The notes under the pieces were generated by a model that was not told the origin of the DNA, searched no databases, and worked only from the letters and a program-made list of their open reading frames with translations. Shown one piece after another: positions 1-7,064 of a stretch of DNA of 34,443 nucleotides. The stretch comes from JACCQS01 sp050999295 (GTDB lineage: Bacteria; Actinomycetota; Actinomycetes; Mycobacteriales; Geodermatophilaceae). The translations under genes were made by a program, and so were the position numbers. Every line of letters starts with the position of its first letter. Positions within the stretch are counted from its first letter, which is position 1. The stretch spans positions 1 to 34,443 of the forward strand of contig JBPCPI010000238.1 in NCBI GenBank assembly GCA_050999295.1, written 5' to 3'.

Positions 1-54
1 AACGTCAGTGATGTCGTCCGCGACGCCATCCGCCGATTCCTCGAGGCGAGCTGA
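1..54 (+). CDS. C-terminus of a ribbon-helix-helix (CopG/antitoxin-like) protein, partial
   Basis: The window opens inside a reading frame that gives NVSDVVRDAIRRFLEAS and stops with TGA at 52-54. The pattern S-x-V-V-R-x-A-I-x-x-F-L-E is typical of the second helix and C-terminal end of ribbon-helix-helix DNA-binding proteins, including type II antitoxins. The start lies outside the window. No toxin gene follows: the next 250 bases hold no open frame that looks like a PIN-domain or RelE-type protein. It may therefore be an orphan or degraded antitoxin, or a non-TA regulator. The call rests on 17 residues only. Confidence 0.45.
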   Translation, partial: NVSDVVRDAIRRFLEAS

Positions 55-279
55 CTCGGCCCGACACGACGAACACCCGGAGAAAAGGTCCTATGTCGAT
101 TTCCGGTTCGCGGCATGAGGGGACATCCGGCCGGTCGCGAAGACACCCCGAGTGAGCGGACCGGACGGACCACGGGCTTTCGACTGTCACAGGCGCCCCA
201 AGGTGTTGTGGGCCAGAGCATCGATGCATACCGGCACACGTGCGCAGCTTCCTCTTCCACTGCCGAGCAGGAAGGTAGA
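55..279. other. Intergenic stretch, nothing recognised
   Basis: No coding frame, RNA or strong hairpin was recognised between the partial ribbon-helix-helix gene and the palindrome in front of the DUF1918 gene. Confidence 0.5.
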
Positions 280-297
280 GGCTGCTGGTGAGCAGCC
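280..297 (+). promoter_or_regulatory. 18-bp palindrome just upstream of the DUF1918 gene
   Basis: GGCTGCT-GGTG-AGCAGCC is a perfect 7-bp inverted repeat with a 4-base centre. It ends five bases before the Shine-Dalgarno AGGAG (302-306) of the DUF1918 gene. It could be an operator or an mRNA hairpin affecting initiation; which of the two cannot be told from the sequence. Confidence 0.4.
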
Positions 298-312
298 GTG
301 AGAGGAGTTGCC

Positions 313-513
313 ATGCGCGCGGTAGTGGGTGACCGGTTGCACGTGCGAGGCCGGGTCGTCGGTACGCCCGACCAGAGCTCCGAGATCATCGAGATTCGGG
401 GACGGGACGGCGCGCCGCCGTACCTCGTTCGCCGTGACGACGGGCACGAAGTGCTCGTGTTCCCTGGGGCGGACGCGTCGGTGGAGCACCCGCAGAGCCA
501 CGAGCGCTCGTGA
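313..513 (+). CDS. DUF1918 domain protein
   Basis: This 66-residue protein matches the small actinobacterial DUF1918 family over almost its whole length. It begins MRAVVGDRLHVRGRVVG, contains G-x-D-G-A-P-P-Y-L-V-R in the middle, and ends the domain with DDGHEVLVFPGADA, the usual family layout of a small beta-barrel. The function of the family is not established. An in-frame GTG at 298 would add five residues, but ATG 313 is preferred because AGGAG (302-306) sits six bases upstream and the family begins at this point. It stands alone in a strip of degraded genes, with a perfect palindrome at 280-297 directly upstream. No membrane segment or cysteine motif is visible. Confidence 0.85.
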   Translation: MRAVVGDRLHVRGRVVGTPDQSSEIIEIRGRDGAPPYLVRRDDGHEVLVFPGADASVEHPQSHERS

Positions 514-649
514 AGACGAACGGCTTCGGCCTGCTCGGGCCGGTCCCGGTCGTCGCCGGCACTGGCTGACCACCGTCCGTCCCGGGGCCGGCCGCAGCTG
601 AGGTGTGAATCCACGACCGCATGCGCGTCGCGGCATGAGAGGACGTTTC

Positions 650-925
650 GAGCTCGGAAACGGCGGTCAGCGTAGTTGTGCCTGAGCGCGTGGAACCCGG
701 TCCCGTCCGGAGTACCGGCTGAGGCCACGGCGGGCCGCCAGATCGCGGAAAACGCGGTACGCCTGATCGGCCGACCGAGGTCGTTGGTGAAGACGAACCC
801 GTCCCGGCCGGCTGGGAGGGCCGCCAGATGCGCCGCGAGCGCCTCAATGGCGACCCAAGGCAGCGGGATCATCCGCACCGAAGCCTCGGTCTTGGGTGGC
901 GCAAGATAGGGCCCGCGGCCTGTTG
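650..925 (-). pseudogene. Tyrosine recombinase (phage integrase family) remnant
   Basis: Reading the minus strand from about 925 down to 654 gives one frame with clear integrase C-terminal signatures. They are APPKTEASVRMIPLP, the strand segment common in actinobacterial integrases, then GFVFTNDLGRPIRR, AFSAIWRPAV and finally GTGFHALRHNYA, the box with the second catalytic Arg and its His. After this box the similarity stops: the following frame (DRRFRARNVLSC...) has no helix with the catalytic tyrosine, so the enzyme cannot work. Farther downstream the same frame reads DAHAVVDSHL, faintly like an integrase tail, which would fit an internal deletion. No start codon or N-terminal domain is present. 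It is evidence that an integrative element once passed through this strip; I found no attachment site or tRNA gene beside it. Confidence 0.7.
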
Positions 926-1183
926 GGTGTTGCTTGCGGCGGAAGACGCCGCGGCGACAGTCGCGACCTTTGACGTTCGTCTTGCCCAAGCGGCCGATGC
1001 CCGCAACTTGCCGGTCTTCGCGCGCTGAACTTCCGGTCTCGTGGGGAACACGCGGCAAGGCTGAAACCGAGCCTTTCGATCGGATCCGCAAGGACGGGGG
1101 CCAATGTCCACAACGGACAGTCTACAGCGGACAATGCTGCCAGCAGCCAGCACGCAGGAAGTGCACACGAAAGTGCACAATCA

Positions 1184-1318
1184 CACCAAACAATGCAAAC
1201 AGCGGGCCGTCAGTAGTGCTGTGAGGCAGTTCGCGCGACCGCGTAGTTCTCCATAGTTGACCCGCTCGTCACGATGCACGACGGAAAGGGCCGCTGGATT
1301 TTCTCGCGCCGATCCTCG
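1184..1318 (-). pseudogene. Fragment of an adenylate-forming enzyme (AMP-binding) N-terminus
   Basis: On the minus strand one frame reads ENPAALSVVHRDERVNYGEL followed by RGRANCLTALL, then drifts into unrelated sequence and stops at 1181-1183. This is the usual beginning of NRPS adenylation domains and acyl-CoA ligases (P-x-A-x-A-V-x-x-x-x-x-R-L-T-Y-x-E-L, then x-x-x-A-N-R-L-A-x-x-L). None of the later adenylation motifs follows, so this is a fragment of about 35 codons, not a gene. The match is short but ordered over two consecutive motifs. Confidence 0.45.
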
Positions 1319-1642
1319 ACTGCGGAGTGGATACGGACGAGGGTCGGGTGCGGCCTCGGGGACGCCAACGCCGGTCTCGATGTGCGAGCGACAGTTGAGA
1401 TTCTTCGGTAGCAGATGACTGACAGTCGTTGCAGTCCAAGACAACACAGTGGTGCTAGAAGTTCACGAGACCAGTCCGTCGTGAGCAACGACAACAGACA
1501 AACGCCAGCTACGCGCGGATGCGCGGCATGACTTCGCACTCGTTCGCCGGGCAAAACGAATGGATGAGTGCACCTGTGATCGGCGTGGAGTGTTGACGCG
1601 GCTCGCGCGGCAATCAACAGTGATCGCAACACCCGCTCATCT
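1319..1642. other. Intergenic stretch, nothing recognised
   Basis: Only short, unconvincing frames occur here on both strands. The promoter of the histone-like gene at 1653 must lie in this interval, but I could not single out a convincing -10/-35 pair. Confidence 0.4.
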
Positions 1643-1652
1643 AGGAGGACCC

Positions 1653-2021
1653 ATGGCCGCGAAGGCTGCTGCACGTAAGGCCACCGCCACTAAGGCGTCG
1701 GCCAAGAAAACCACTGCGAAGAAGGCACCAGCAAAGAAGACTACTGCCAAGAAGGCCCCTGCCAAGAAGACTGCAAAGACGGTCAAGGGAGCGGTAAAGA
1801 AGGTGGCCACCAAGGTGTCTGGTACCAAGTCCACAGCCAAGAAGACAACTGCCAAGAAGACAACTGCCAAGAAGGCGGCGCGTCCGAAGGTGGGGACCAC
1901 GACCACGCTCAAGAAGGTCGGAGGCAAGTCGGCAGCAAAGAAGGCACCGGCCAAGAAAGCGGCAGCCAAGAAGAGTGCTGCGAAGAAGAAGTCTGCCAAG
2001 AAGACCACCGCATCTCGCTAA
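1653..2021 (+). CDS. Histone H1-like lysine/alanine-rich DNA-binding protein
   Basis: The 122-residue product begins MAAKAAARKATATKASAKK and consists almost entirely of Ala, Lys and Thr. It has repeated five-residue steps of the type T-A-K-K-T / P-A-K-K-A, interrupted by a less repetitive part (VKGAVKKVATKVSG) near residues 45-60. Such (P/T)AKKA repeats occur in eukaryotic linker-histone tails, chlamydial Hc1/Hc2 and the C-terminal tail of mycobacterial HupB, where they bind DNA through charge. There is no HU-like N-terminal domain here, so it is a tail-only nucleoid protein. The start is set by AGGAGG at 1643-1648, four bases before the ATG; an upstream in-frame ATG at 1560 lacks support. 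A strong hairpin at 2066-2089 closes the unit. Nucleoid binding is inferred from composition. Confidence 0.8.
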   Translation: MAAKAAARKATATKASAKKTTAKKAPAKKTTAKKAPAKKTAKTVKGAVKKVATKVSGTKSTAKKTTAKKTTAKKAARPKVGTTTTLKKVGGKSAAKKAPAKKAAAKKSAAKKKSAKKTTASR

Positions 2022-2065
2022 CGGCTCATCGACTGAGCAGGTACGAGGTCGGCATCGTTTCCCGA

Positions 2066-2089
2066 CGGAGACAGCGTCCGCTGTCTCCG
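2066..2089 (+). terminator. Terminator-like hairpin after the histone-like gene
   Basis: CGGAGACAGCG (2066-2076) and CGCTGTCTCCG (2079-2089) are perfectly complementary over 11 bp with only two bases between them. The hairpin starts 45 bases after the stop codon. There is no U tract, as is common in actinobacteria. Confidence 0.65.
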
Positions 2090-2154
2090 GTCCGCGCTGA
2101 GCCAATTAGTCGTCAGGTGTTTTCGCTAACAAGTCCGTCGCAGCGATCTCCGCT

Positions 2155-2916
2155 ATGGACCCTGTAGACGATCAGGGTCAGCCCCTGATCGTGCAGCGCC
2201 CGCGTCGGGTCGTGTGCCTTGTCCCTTCTCTGACGGAGGCCATCGCAGCCACAGCTCGACCTCTCCTGGTCGGGGTGACCGATTGGTGCACGCACCCCGG
2301 CGACTTGGACCTGCCACGGGTCGGTGGAACCAAGTGGCCCAACCTCGATGCGATCCGCGCCCTGGATCCCGATCTCGTAGTCGCGAACGCCGAGGAGAAT
2401 CGCGCCGAGGATCTGGCGGCCTTGCGCTCCAGCGGTATTCCGGTCTGGGTGACCGCACCCGCGACGGTTGCGCAAGCCCTCGACAGCCTTGATGCGCTAC
2501 TGGGGGCGGTGACCGGGGGCCGGCCGAATTGGCTGATCCGTAGCAGGCAGGTCTGGCGGGCGCCTTCGCGTATCGTCCCCACGAGGAGCGCCGTGATCGC
2601 GATCTGGCGGCGTCCCTGGATGGTGTTGGGCCAGAACACCTTCGCCGGGGACGTCCTGCGAAATCTGGGCATAGGCAATACCTTCGCCGACCATCCGGAC
2701 CGCTACCCCAAAGTGGAACTGGACGACGAACGGGTCGCTGTCGCCGACCTCGTGGTGCTTCCCGATGAGCCCTACCCGTTCAGCGCCATCGACGGTCCAG
2801 AGGCTTTCCCTGGCAAGCCCATCGCGTTGGTCAGTGGTCGCCACCTGACGTGGTACGGCCCATCATTGCTGGAAGCTCCCGAGATCCTTCGCGCGCAACT
2901 GACCCCGCAGGCATGA
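2155..2916 (+). CDS. Cytosolic BtuF/TroA-like helical-backbone metal receptor
   Basis: The 253-residue product resembles the cobalamin/metal-binding receptors of the BtuF-TroA fold. RRVVCLVPSLTEAIAA near the N-terminus is the first strand and loop. VGVTDWCTHPGDL and R-V-G-G-T-K-x-P-N-L-D-A-I follow, then LDPDLVVANAEENRAEDL and, in the second lobe, RRPWMVLGQNTFAGDVLRNL. No signal peptide or lipobox is visible, so it is predicted to stay in the cytosol, unlike a transporter's binding protein. No permease or ATPase gene adjoins it. The frame is closed by TAG at 2107 and ATG 2155 is the only usual start before the homology begins; no clear Shine-Dalgarno precedes it. It converges on panB with a 20-base gap. 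The ligand is unknown. Confidence 0.75.
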   Translation: MDPVDDQGQPLIVQRPRRVVCLVPSLTEAIAATARPLLVGVTDWCTHPGDLDLPRVGGTKWPNLDAIRALDPDLVVANAEENRAEDLAALRSSGIPVWVTAPATVAQALDSLDALLGAVTGGRPNWLIRSRQVWRAPSRIVPTRSAVIAIWRRPWMVLGQNTFAGDVLRNLGIGNTFADHPDRYPKVELDDERVAVADLVVLPDEPYPFSAIDGPEAFPGKPIALVSGRHLTWYGPSLLEAPEILRAQLTPQA

Positions 2917-2936
2917 GCGAGCTTCCGGAAGCTAAC

Positions 2937-3776
2937 TCAGTCAAAGGTGTGCTCGGGTCCGGGAAACGTGCCGCCTCGGACATCGGAAGCGAATGCGGCC
3001 GCAGCACCCCGCAGCACCCCGTCGAGGTCTGCGTACCGCTTGACAAAGCGCGCTACCCGCCCGACGTTGAGGCCGGCCATGTCCTGCCAGACCAGCACTT
3101 GTGCGTCGCAATCCGAACCGGCGCCGATGCCGATTGTCGGGATCGTCAACTCCTTGGTGACCTGGCCGGCGAGTTCTCCCGGGACCATCTCCAGCACAAC
3201 CGAGAAAGCACCCGCCTCTTGCACGGCATGTGCGTCGGCCAGAAGTTGGTCAGCACCCGCACCGCGGCCCTGAACGCGGTATCCGCCCAAGCGGTGTTCG
3301 CTCTGCGGAGTGAAGCCGATGTGCGCCATCACTGGCACACCTGCCTCGGTGATCTTGGAGATCTGGGCAGCGACCCGCACCCCGCCCTCTAGCTTCACCG
3401 CCTGTGCGCCAGCTTCTTTCATCATCCGTACCGACGAGGCCAGCGCTTGTTCGGGCGAGGACTCGTAGCTGCCGAAAGGCAGGTCGGCCACGACGAGCGA
3501 CCGCTTGGTGGCGCCGACGACGGCTCGGACCAGCGGGAGCAGCTCTTCCATGGTGACGCCCAGTGAGCTCGGGTAGCCGTAGACGTTGTTGGCTGCGGAG
3601 TCCCCGACGAGGAGCACCGGGATGCCGGCCTGGTCGAAGATGGCGGCGACATACTGGTCGTAGGCGGTGAGCATCGGCCAGGGCTCGTGCGCATCCTTGA
3701 GGGCTTGCAGATGCCCGATCCTGACCCGCGCGGGAGCTTCGGATCCGGAGCTGCCAGTCGTACTCGTACTCGTCAT
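2937..3776 (-). CDS. panB: 3-methyl-2-oxobutanoate hydroxymethyltransferase
   Basis: PanB transfers a hydroxymethyl group from 5,10-methylene-tetrahydrofolate to 2-oxoisovalerate to give ketopantoate, the first step of pantothenate and CoA synthesis, in the cytosol. The family signatures are present in order: PMLTAYDQYVAAIFDQAGI, LLVGDSAANNVYGY with the metal-binding Asp, ADLPFGSYESSPEQA, AVKLEGG, VMAHIGFTPQS and VLEMVP with the catalytic Glu, then IGIGAGSDCDAQVLVWQDM. The length of 279 residues is normal for the (beta/alpha)8 barrel. ATG 3776 and a directly preceding GTG 3779 are both possible starts behind GGAGG. It follows nadE on the same strand after about 60 bases, so the two are probably co-transcribed. 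panB near glnA2/glnE is also seen in mycobacteria. Confidence 0.96.
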   Translation of the reverse strand: MTSTSTTGSSGSEAPARVRIGHLQALKDAHEPWPMLTAYDQYVAAIFDQAGIPVLLVGDSAANNVYGYPSSLGVTMEELLPLVRAVVGATKRSLVVADLPFGSYESSPEQALASSVRMMKEAGAQAVKLEGGVRVAAQISKITEAGVPVMAHIGFTPQSEHRLGGYRVQGRGAGADQLLADAHAVQEAGAFSVVLEMVPGELAGQVTKELTIPTIGIGAGSDCDAQVLVWQDMAGLNVGRVARFVKRYADLDGVLRGAAAAFASDVRGGTFPGPEHTFD

Positions 3777-3836
3777 CACGCTGTCCTCCCTCGAAGCACC
3801 ATCGCGGTGTCCCCGGGTGCACCAAGCCTGGCACGC

Positions 3837-5615
3837 CTAGGGCTGCGCAGTCTCTTGCCAGCGACTGGTAATGGGGAGACGTCGGTCACGTCCGAATGAC
3901 TTCAGGGAGATCTTCGTTCCCGGGGCGAATTGACGGCGTTTGTACTCGGCCCGATCGACCAGTTGCAGGACTGTGCGCACGATTTCCGGATCGTGGCCGC
4001 GTTCGATCAGTTCCTGGTGGCCGAGGTCGCGATCCACGTAGTCAGCGAGGATCGGGTCGAGGATCGCGTAGTCAGGAAGTGAGTCGCTGTCCTGCTGTCC
4101 TGGTCTGAGCTCGGCCGAGGGCGGCTTGGAGATCGAATTATGCGGAATCGGTTCGACCGCACCGTGCTCGACCGCCTGGGAGTTCCGCCAGCGGGCCAGC
4201 TCCCACACCAGCGTCTTCGGGACGTCCTTGATGGGAGCGAACCCGCCCACGCTGTCGCCGTAGAGCGTGGAGTACCCCACCGAGATCTCGCTCTTGTTGC
4301 CGGTGGCCAGGACCAGATGACCGTGTTCGTTGGACAGTCCCATGAGTAAGGCCCCGCGGATTCGCGCCTGGAGATTCTCCTCAGCCAGTCCGGTCAGCTT
4401 CACCGCCTCGAGGTAGGCCGCGACCATGGCTTTGATCGCGATCGTGTCGAAATGACAACCGAGCCGCTGCGCGAGATCAGCCGCGTCGCCTCGGGAATGC
4501 GCAGAGGAGTACCGGCTGGGCATGGAGACGCCGTACACCCGGTCGGCACCGATGGCGTCGGTAGCCAGCGCGGCAACGAGAGCCGAGTCGATCCCGCCGG
4601 ACAGCCCCAGGATGACCGACTGGAATCGGTTCTTCTCCACGTAGTCACGCAGCCCCGTGACCAGGGCTCCCCAGACCTCTGCGAGGTCGGTCGTCGGGGT
4701 GAAGTGTGGTGCGCTCGGCAGATCGGGCCGGGCGCCGCCGGGGACAGGCCCGTACACCGGAAGCGCCGTCCGGCGCACCGTCAGGGGACCGATCGGCCCG
4801 TCGCGCCGTGATCGGCCCGGCTCGATGACCAGATCGATCACGAGCAGGCGTTCCTGGAACTGCTGTGCTCGTGCCAGGAGTTCACCTCCGGGCCCGACGA
4901 TCATCGAGTCACCGTCGAAGACGAGCTCGTCCTGCGCACCCACGGTATTGACATAGGCGATGGTGGCCCCGGCTTCGTGCGCCCGGCGGCGCACGAGGGG
5001 CAGCCGGATGTCGTCCTTGGCGCGTTCGTACGGAGACCCGTTGATGCACACGATCAGATCCACCCCGGCCTCGCCGGCGACCGCGAACGGTCCGCCGTCC
5101 ACCCACAAGTCCTCACAGATCGTCATGGCCACATCGAGGCCGGAAACGGTGATGACCGGCAGGATGGTTCCGGAGCGGAAGTACCGCGCCTCGTCGAAGA
5201 CGCCGTAATTGGGCAGGTGGTGCTTGTAATAGCGGGCGGCGACCTGACCGCGGTGCAGCAGTGCAGCGGCGTTGCGGGCGCCGTCGTCATGGGCCAGATA
5301 GCCGACGACGACTGGCAGCTCACCGCACCCGTCAGCTACGAGGGCACGCGCCAGCAGATCGAGGGCCGCCTCGCTGGCCTGCGCGAACGAACGCCGAAGC
5401 ACCAGATCCTCTGGCGGATACCCGGTGAGCATCATCTCCGGGAAAGCGACGAGATCGGCTCCGGCCTGCGCCGCCGCCCGAGCCTGCGAGCGGACCCGTT
5501 CGGTGTTGCCGGAGAGGTCGCCCACACACATGTTCACCTGGGCCAGCGCGATCCGAAAGGGCGGCGAAGGATAGCCGGACGCGCCCTGTTCGGGGTTGCC
5601 GGGTGGGACTGCCAT
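3837..5615 (-). CDS. nadE: Glutamine-dependent NAD+ synthetase
   Basis: The 592-residue enzyme makes NAD+ from nicotinic acid adenine dinucleotide, using ammonia released from glutamine in its own N-terminal domain. Residues about 20-275 form the nitrilase-type glutaminase: AFPEMMLTGYPPEDL (catalytic Glu), YYKHHLPNYGVFDE (Lys) and TICEDLW (catalytic Cys). The C-terminal synthetase domain begins near residue 335 with the PP-loop LGLSGGIDSALVA; LATGNKSEISVGYSTLYGD and KRRQFAPGTKIS follow. The start ATG 5615 is preceded by GGAGG. The gene is divergent from the L,D-transpeptidase gene and leads into panB, grouping two cofactor-biosynthesis genes. Length fits the shorter of the glutamine-dependent NadE forms. 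Confidence 0.96.
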   Translation of the reverse strand: MAVPPGNPEQGASGYPSPPFRIALAQVNMCVGDLSGNTERVRSQARAAAQAGADLVAFPEMMLTGYPPEDLVLRRSFAQASEAALDLLARALVADGCGELPVVVGYLAHDDGARNAAALLHRGQVAARYYKHHLPNYGVFDEARYFRSGTILPVITVSGLDVAMTICEDLWVDGGPFAVAGEAGVDLIVCINGSPYERAKDDIRLPLVRRRAHEAGATIAYVNTVGAQDELVFDGDSMIVGPGGELLARAQQFQERLLVIDLVIEPGRSRRDGPIGPLTVRRTALPVYGPVPGGARPDLPSAPHFTPTTDLAEVWGALVTGLRDYVEKNRFQSVILGLSGGIDSALVAALATDAIGADRVYGVSMPSRYSSAHSRGDAADLAQRLGCHFDTIAIKAMVAAYLEAVKLTGLAEENLQARIRGALLMGLSNEHGHLVLATGNKSEISVGYSTLYGDSVGGFAPIKDVPKTLVWELARWRNSQAVEHGAVEPIPHNSISKPPSAELRPGQQDSDSLPDYAILDPILADYVDRDLGHQELIERGHDPEIVRTVLQLVDRAEYKRRQFAPGTKISLKSFGRDRRLPITSRWQETAQP

Positions 5616-5778
5616 AGGTCCTCCTTACTGCCTGCGACATCGGGCTACGGTGTGCGATGATGTGACCGCCGACACTGCCGATCGAGAATGTTCTGCAACC
5701 GGCACAACCGCCGGGCTCCCCGAAGCGTTTAGCAAGTATGAACGTGCCGGGAACCGAACCTCGAGAGTGAGCAAGTCG

Positions 5779-6999
5779 ATGACGCAGCCATCCAGCCGGA
5801 TTGGTCGCTTCCGCGCGGGTGCGGCGGGCCTGGCGGCCCTTGCGCTGCTGTTTGGTGCCGCTGGATGTTCTGATCCGGAAGCGGACGCGTCCGGGACGGC
5901 GCCGACATCGGAAGCTCCTGCGACCACCGAGGCAGTGGTACCCGACGCGGTCGTCAGCATCGATCCGCCGCTGGGCAGCGGCCAGTTCGCGCCGATGACG
6001 CCGGTGACGATCGCCGCGGGCAACGGCACCCTTAGCGCTGTCGTCGTCTCCGACTCCGACGGCGTAGCTGTTCCTGGCGCGCTGTCGGCGGACGCCAAGG
6101 TCTGGCAGGCCACCGAACTGCTGCAGTACGACACCACTTACAGCGTTGCCGCAACTGCGGTGAACCCCAGCGGCAAGGCAACGACCGCGACCGGCTCGAT
6201 CACCACAGTCGAGCCGCGGTCGTTCACGAAGGCGTCCATCACGCCCTTCGGTGACATGACCAGCGTCGGCGTCGGGATGCCCATCGTCGTCCAGTTCAAC
6301 GAGGACATCGAGGACCGCGCGGCCGTCGAGAATCGCCTCACGGTGACGACGACCCCTCCGGTCGTCGGGTCCTGGCACTGGTTCAACGATCGCGAGGTGC
6401 ACTACCGCCCGCAGGAGTACTGGGCCCCGGGCACCCACGTCGTGTTCGATGTCGGCATCTACGGAGTCAACGTCGGCGACAACATCTACGGCGCGGAGAA
6501 CCGGCACATGGAGTTCGACATCCATGACGCCATGGTTGCCAAGCTCGACAACAGCGACCTGACGATGCGGGTGTACCGCAACGGCGTTCTGGAACGCGAG
6601 ATCCCGGCGTCGATGGGCAAGTCCGGCACCCTCACCCCCAGCGGGACCATGGTCGTCATGCAGCAGGACCGCTACTACACGATGGACTCCTCGACCTACG
6701 GCGTGGCCGTCGACGCTCCGGACGGCTACCGACTCGAGGTCGAGTACGCCAGCCGGGTCACCTACTCAGGGATCTTCGTCCACGCCGCCCCCTGGTCGGT
6801 GGGCGACCAGGGCCGGCGCAACGTCTCGCATGGCTGCATCAATGTGAGTACGTCCAACGCCGCGTACTTCTACGAGAACTTCGGTTGGGGCGACATCGTC
6901 CAGGTCACCGGTACGGGGCGAACGCTCGAGCCCACCAACGGGTTCGGCGACTGGAACATCCCGTGGGAGCAGTGGGTCCTGGGATCTGCGCTGTCCTGA
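5779..6999 (+). CDS. Lipoprotein L,D-transpeptidase (YkuD domain, LdtMt-like)
   Basis: L,D-transpeptidases form 3-3 cross-links in peptidoglycan outside the membrane. From ATG 5779 the product has 406 residues. The N-terminus is a lipoprotein signal: RFR, a hydrophobic stretch, then LFGAAGC, with Cys30 as lipidation site. A Thr/Ala/Glu-rich linker follows, then two Ig-like parts (about residues 55-245; the second begins near FGDMTSVGVGMPIVVQFNEDI), then the YkuD domain with GIFVHAAPWS and SHGCINVS, where Cys353 is the nucleophile. This is the layout of mycobacterial LdtMt2-type enzymes, including a C-terminal W-rich tail. A GTG at 5767 could serve as an alternative start four codons upstream. 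The gene is divergent from nadE with about 160 bases between them. Confidence 0.92.
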   Translation: MTQPSSRIGRFRAGAAGLAALALLFGAAGCSDPEADASGTAPTSEAPATTEAVVPDAVVSIDPPLGSGQFAPMTPVTIAAGNGTLSAVVVSDSDGVAVPGALSADAKVWQATELLQYDTTYSVAATAVNPSGKATTATGSITTVEPRSFTKASITPFGDMTSVGVGMPIVVQFNEDIEDRAAVENRLTVTTTPPVVGSWHWFNDREVHYRPQEYWAPGTHVVFDVGIYGVNVGDNIYGAENRHMEFDIHDAMVAKLDNSDLTMRVYRNGVLEREIPASMGKSGTLTPSGTMVVMQQDRYYTMDSSTYGVAVDAPDGYRLEVEYASRVTYSGIFVHAAPWSVGDQGRRNVSHGCINVSTSNAAYFYENFGWGDIVQVTGTGRTLEPTNGFGDWNIPWEQWVLGSALS

Positions 7000-7024
7000 G
7001 CGCCGTGCGGTTGTCGCGCACTGT

Positions 7025-7040
7025 GTAACTCGCCGGTAAC
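7025..7040 (+). promoter_or_regulatory. Possible GlnR half-site pair upstream of glnA2
   Basis: GTAAC (7025-7029) and GTAAC (7036-7040) are separated by exactly six bases, matching the spacing of the actinobacterial GlnR box (GTnAC-n6-GaAAC). The pair lies 24 bases before the glnA2 start codon. Only two half-sites are present, and the second deviates from GAAAC, so this is weaker than the box at glnA1. Confidence 0.35.
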
Positions 7041-7064
7041 ACGGCGAAGGCAGACTGCGGGGAT

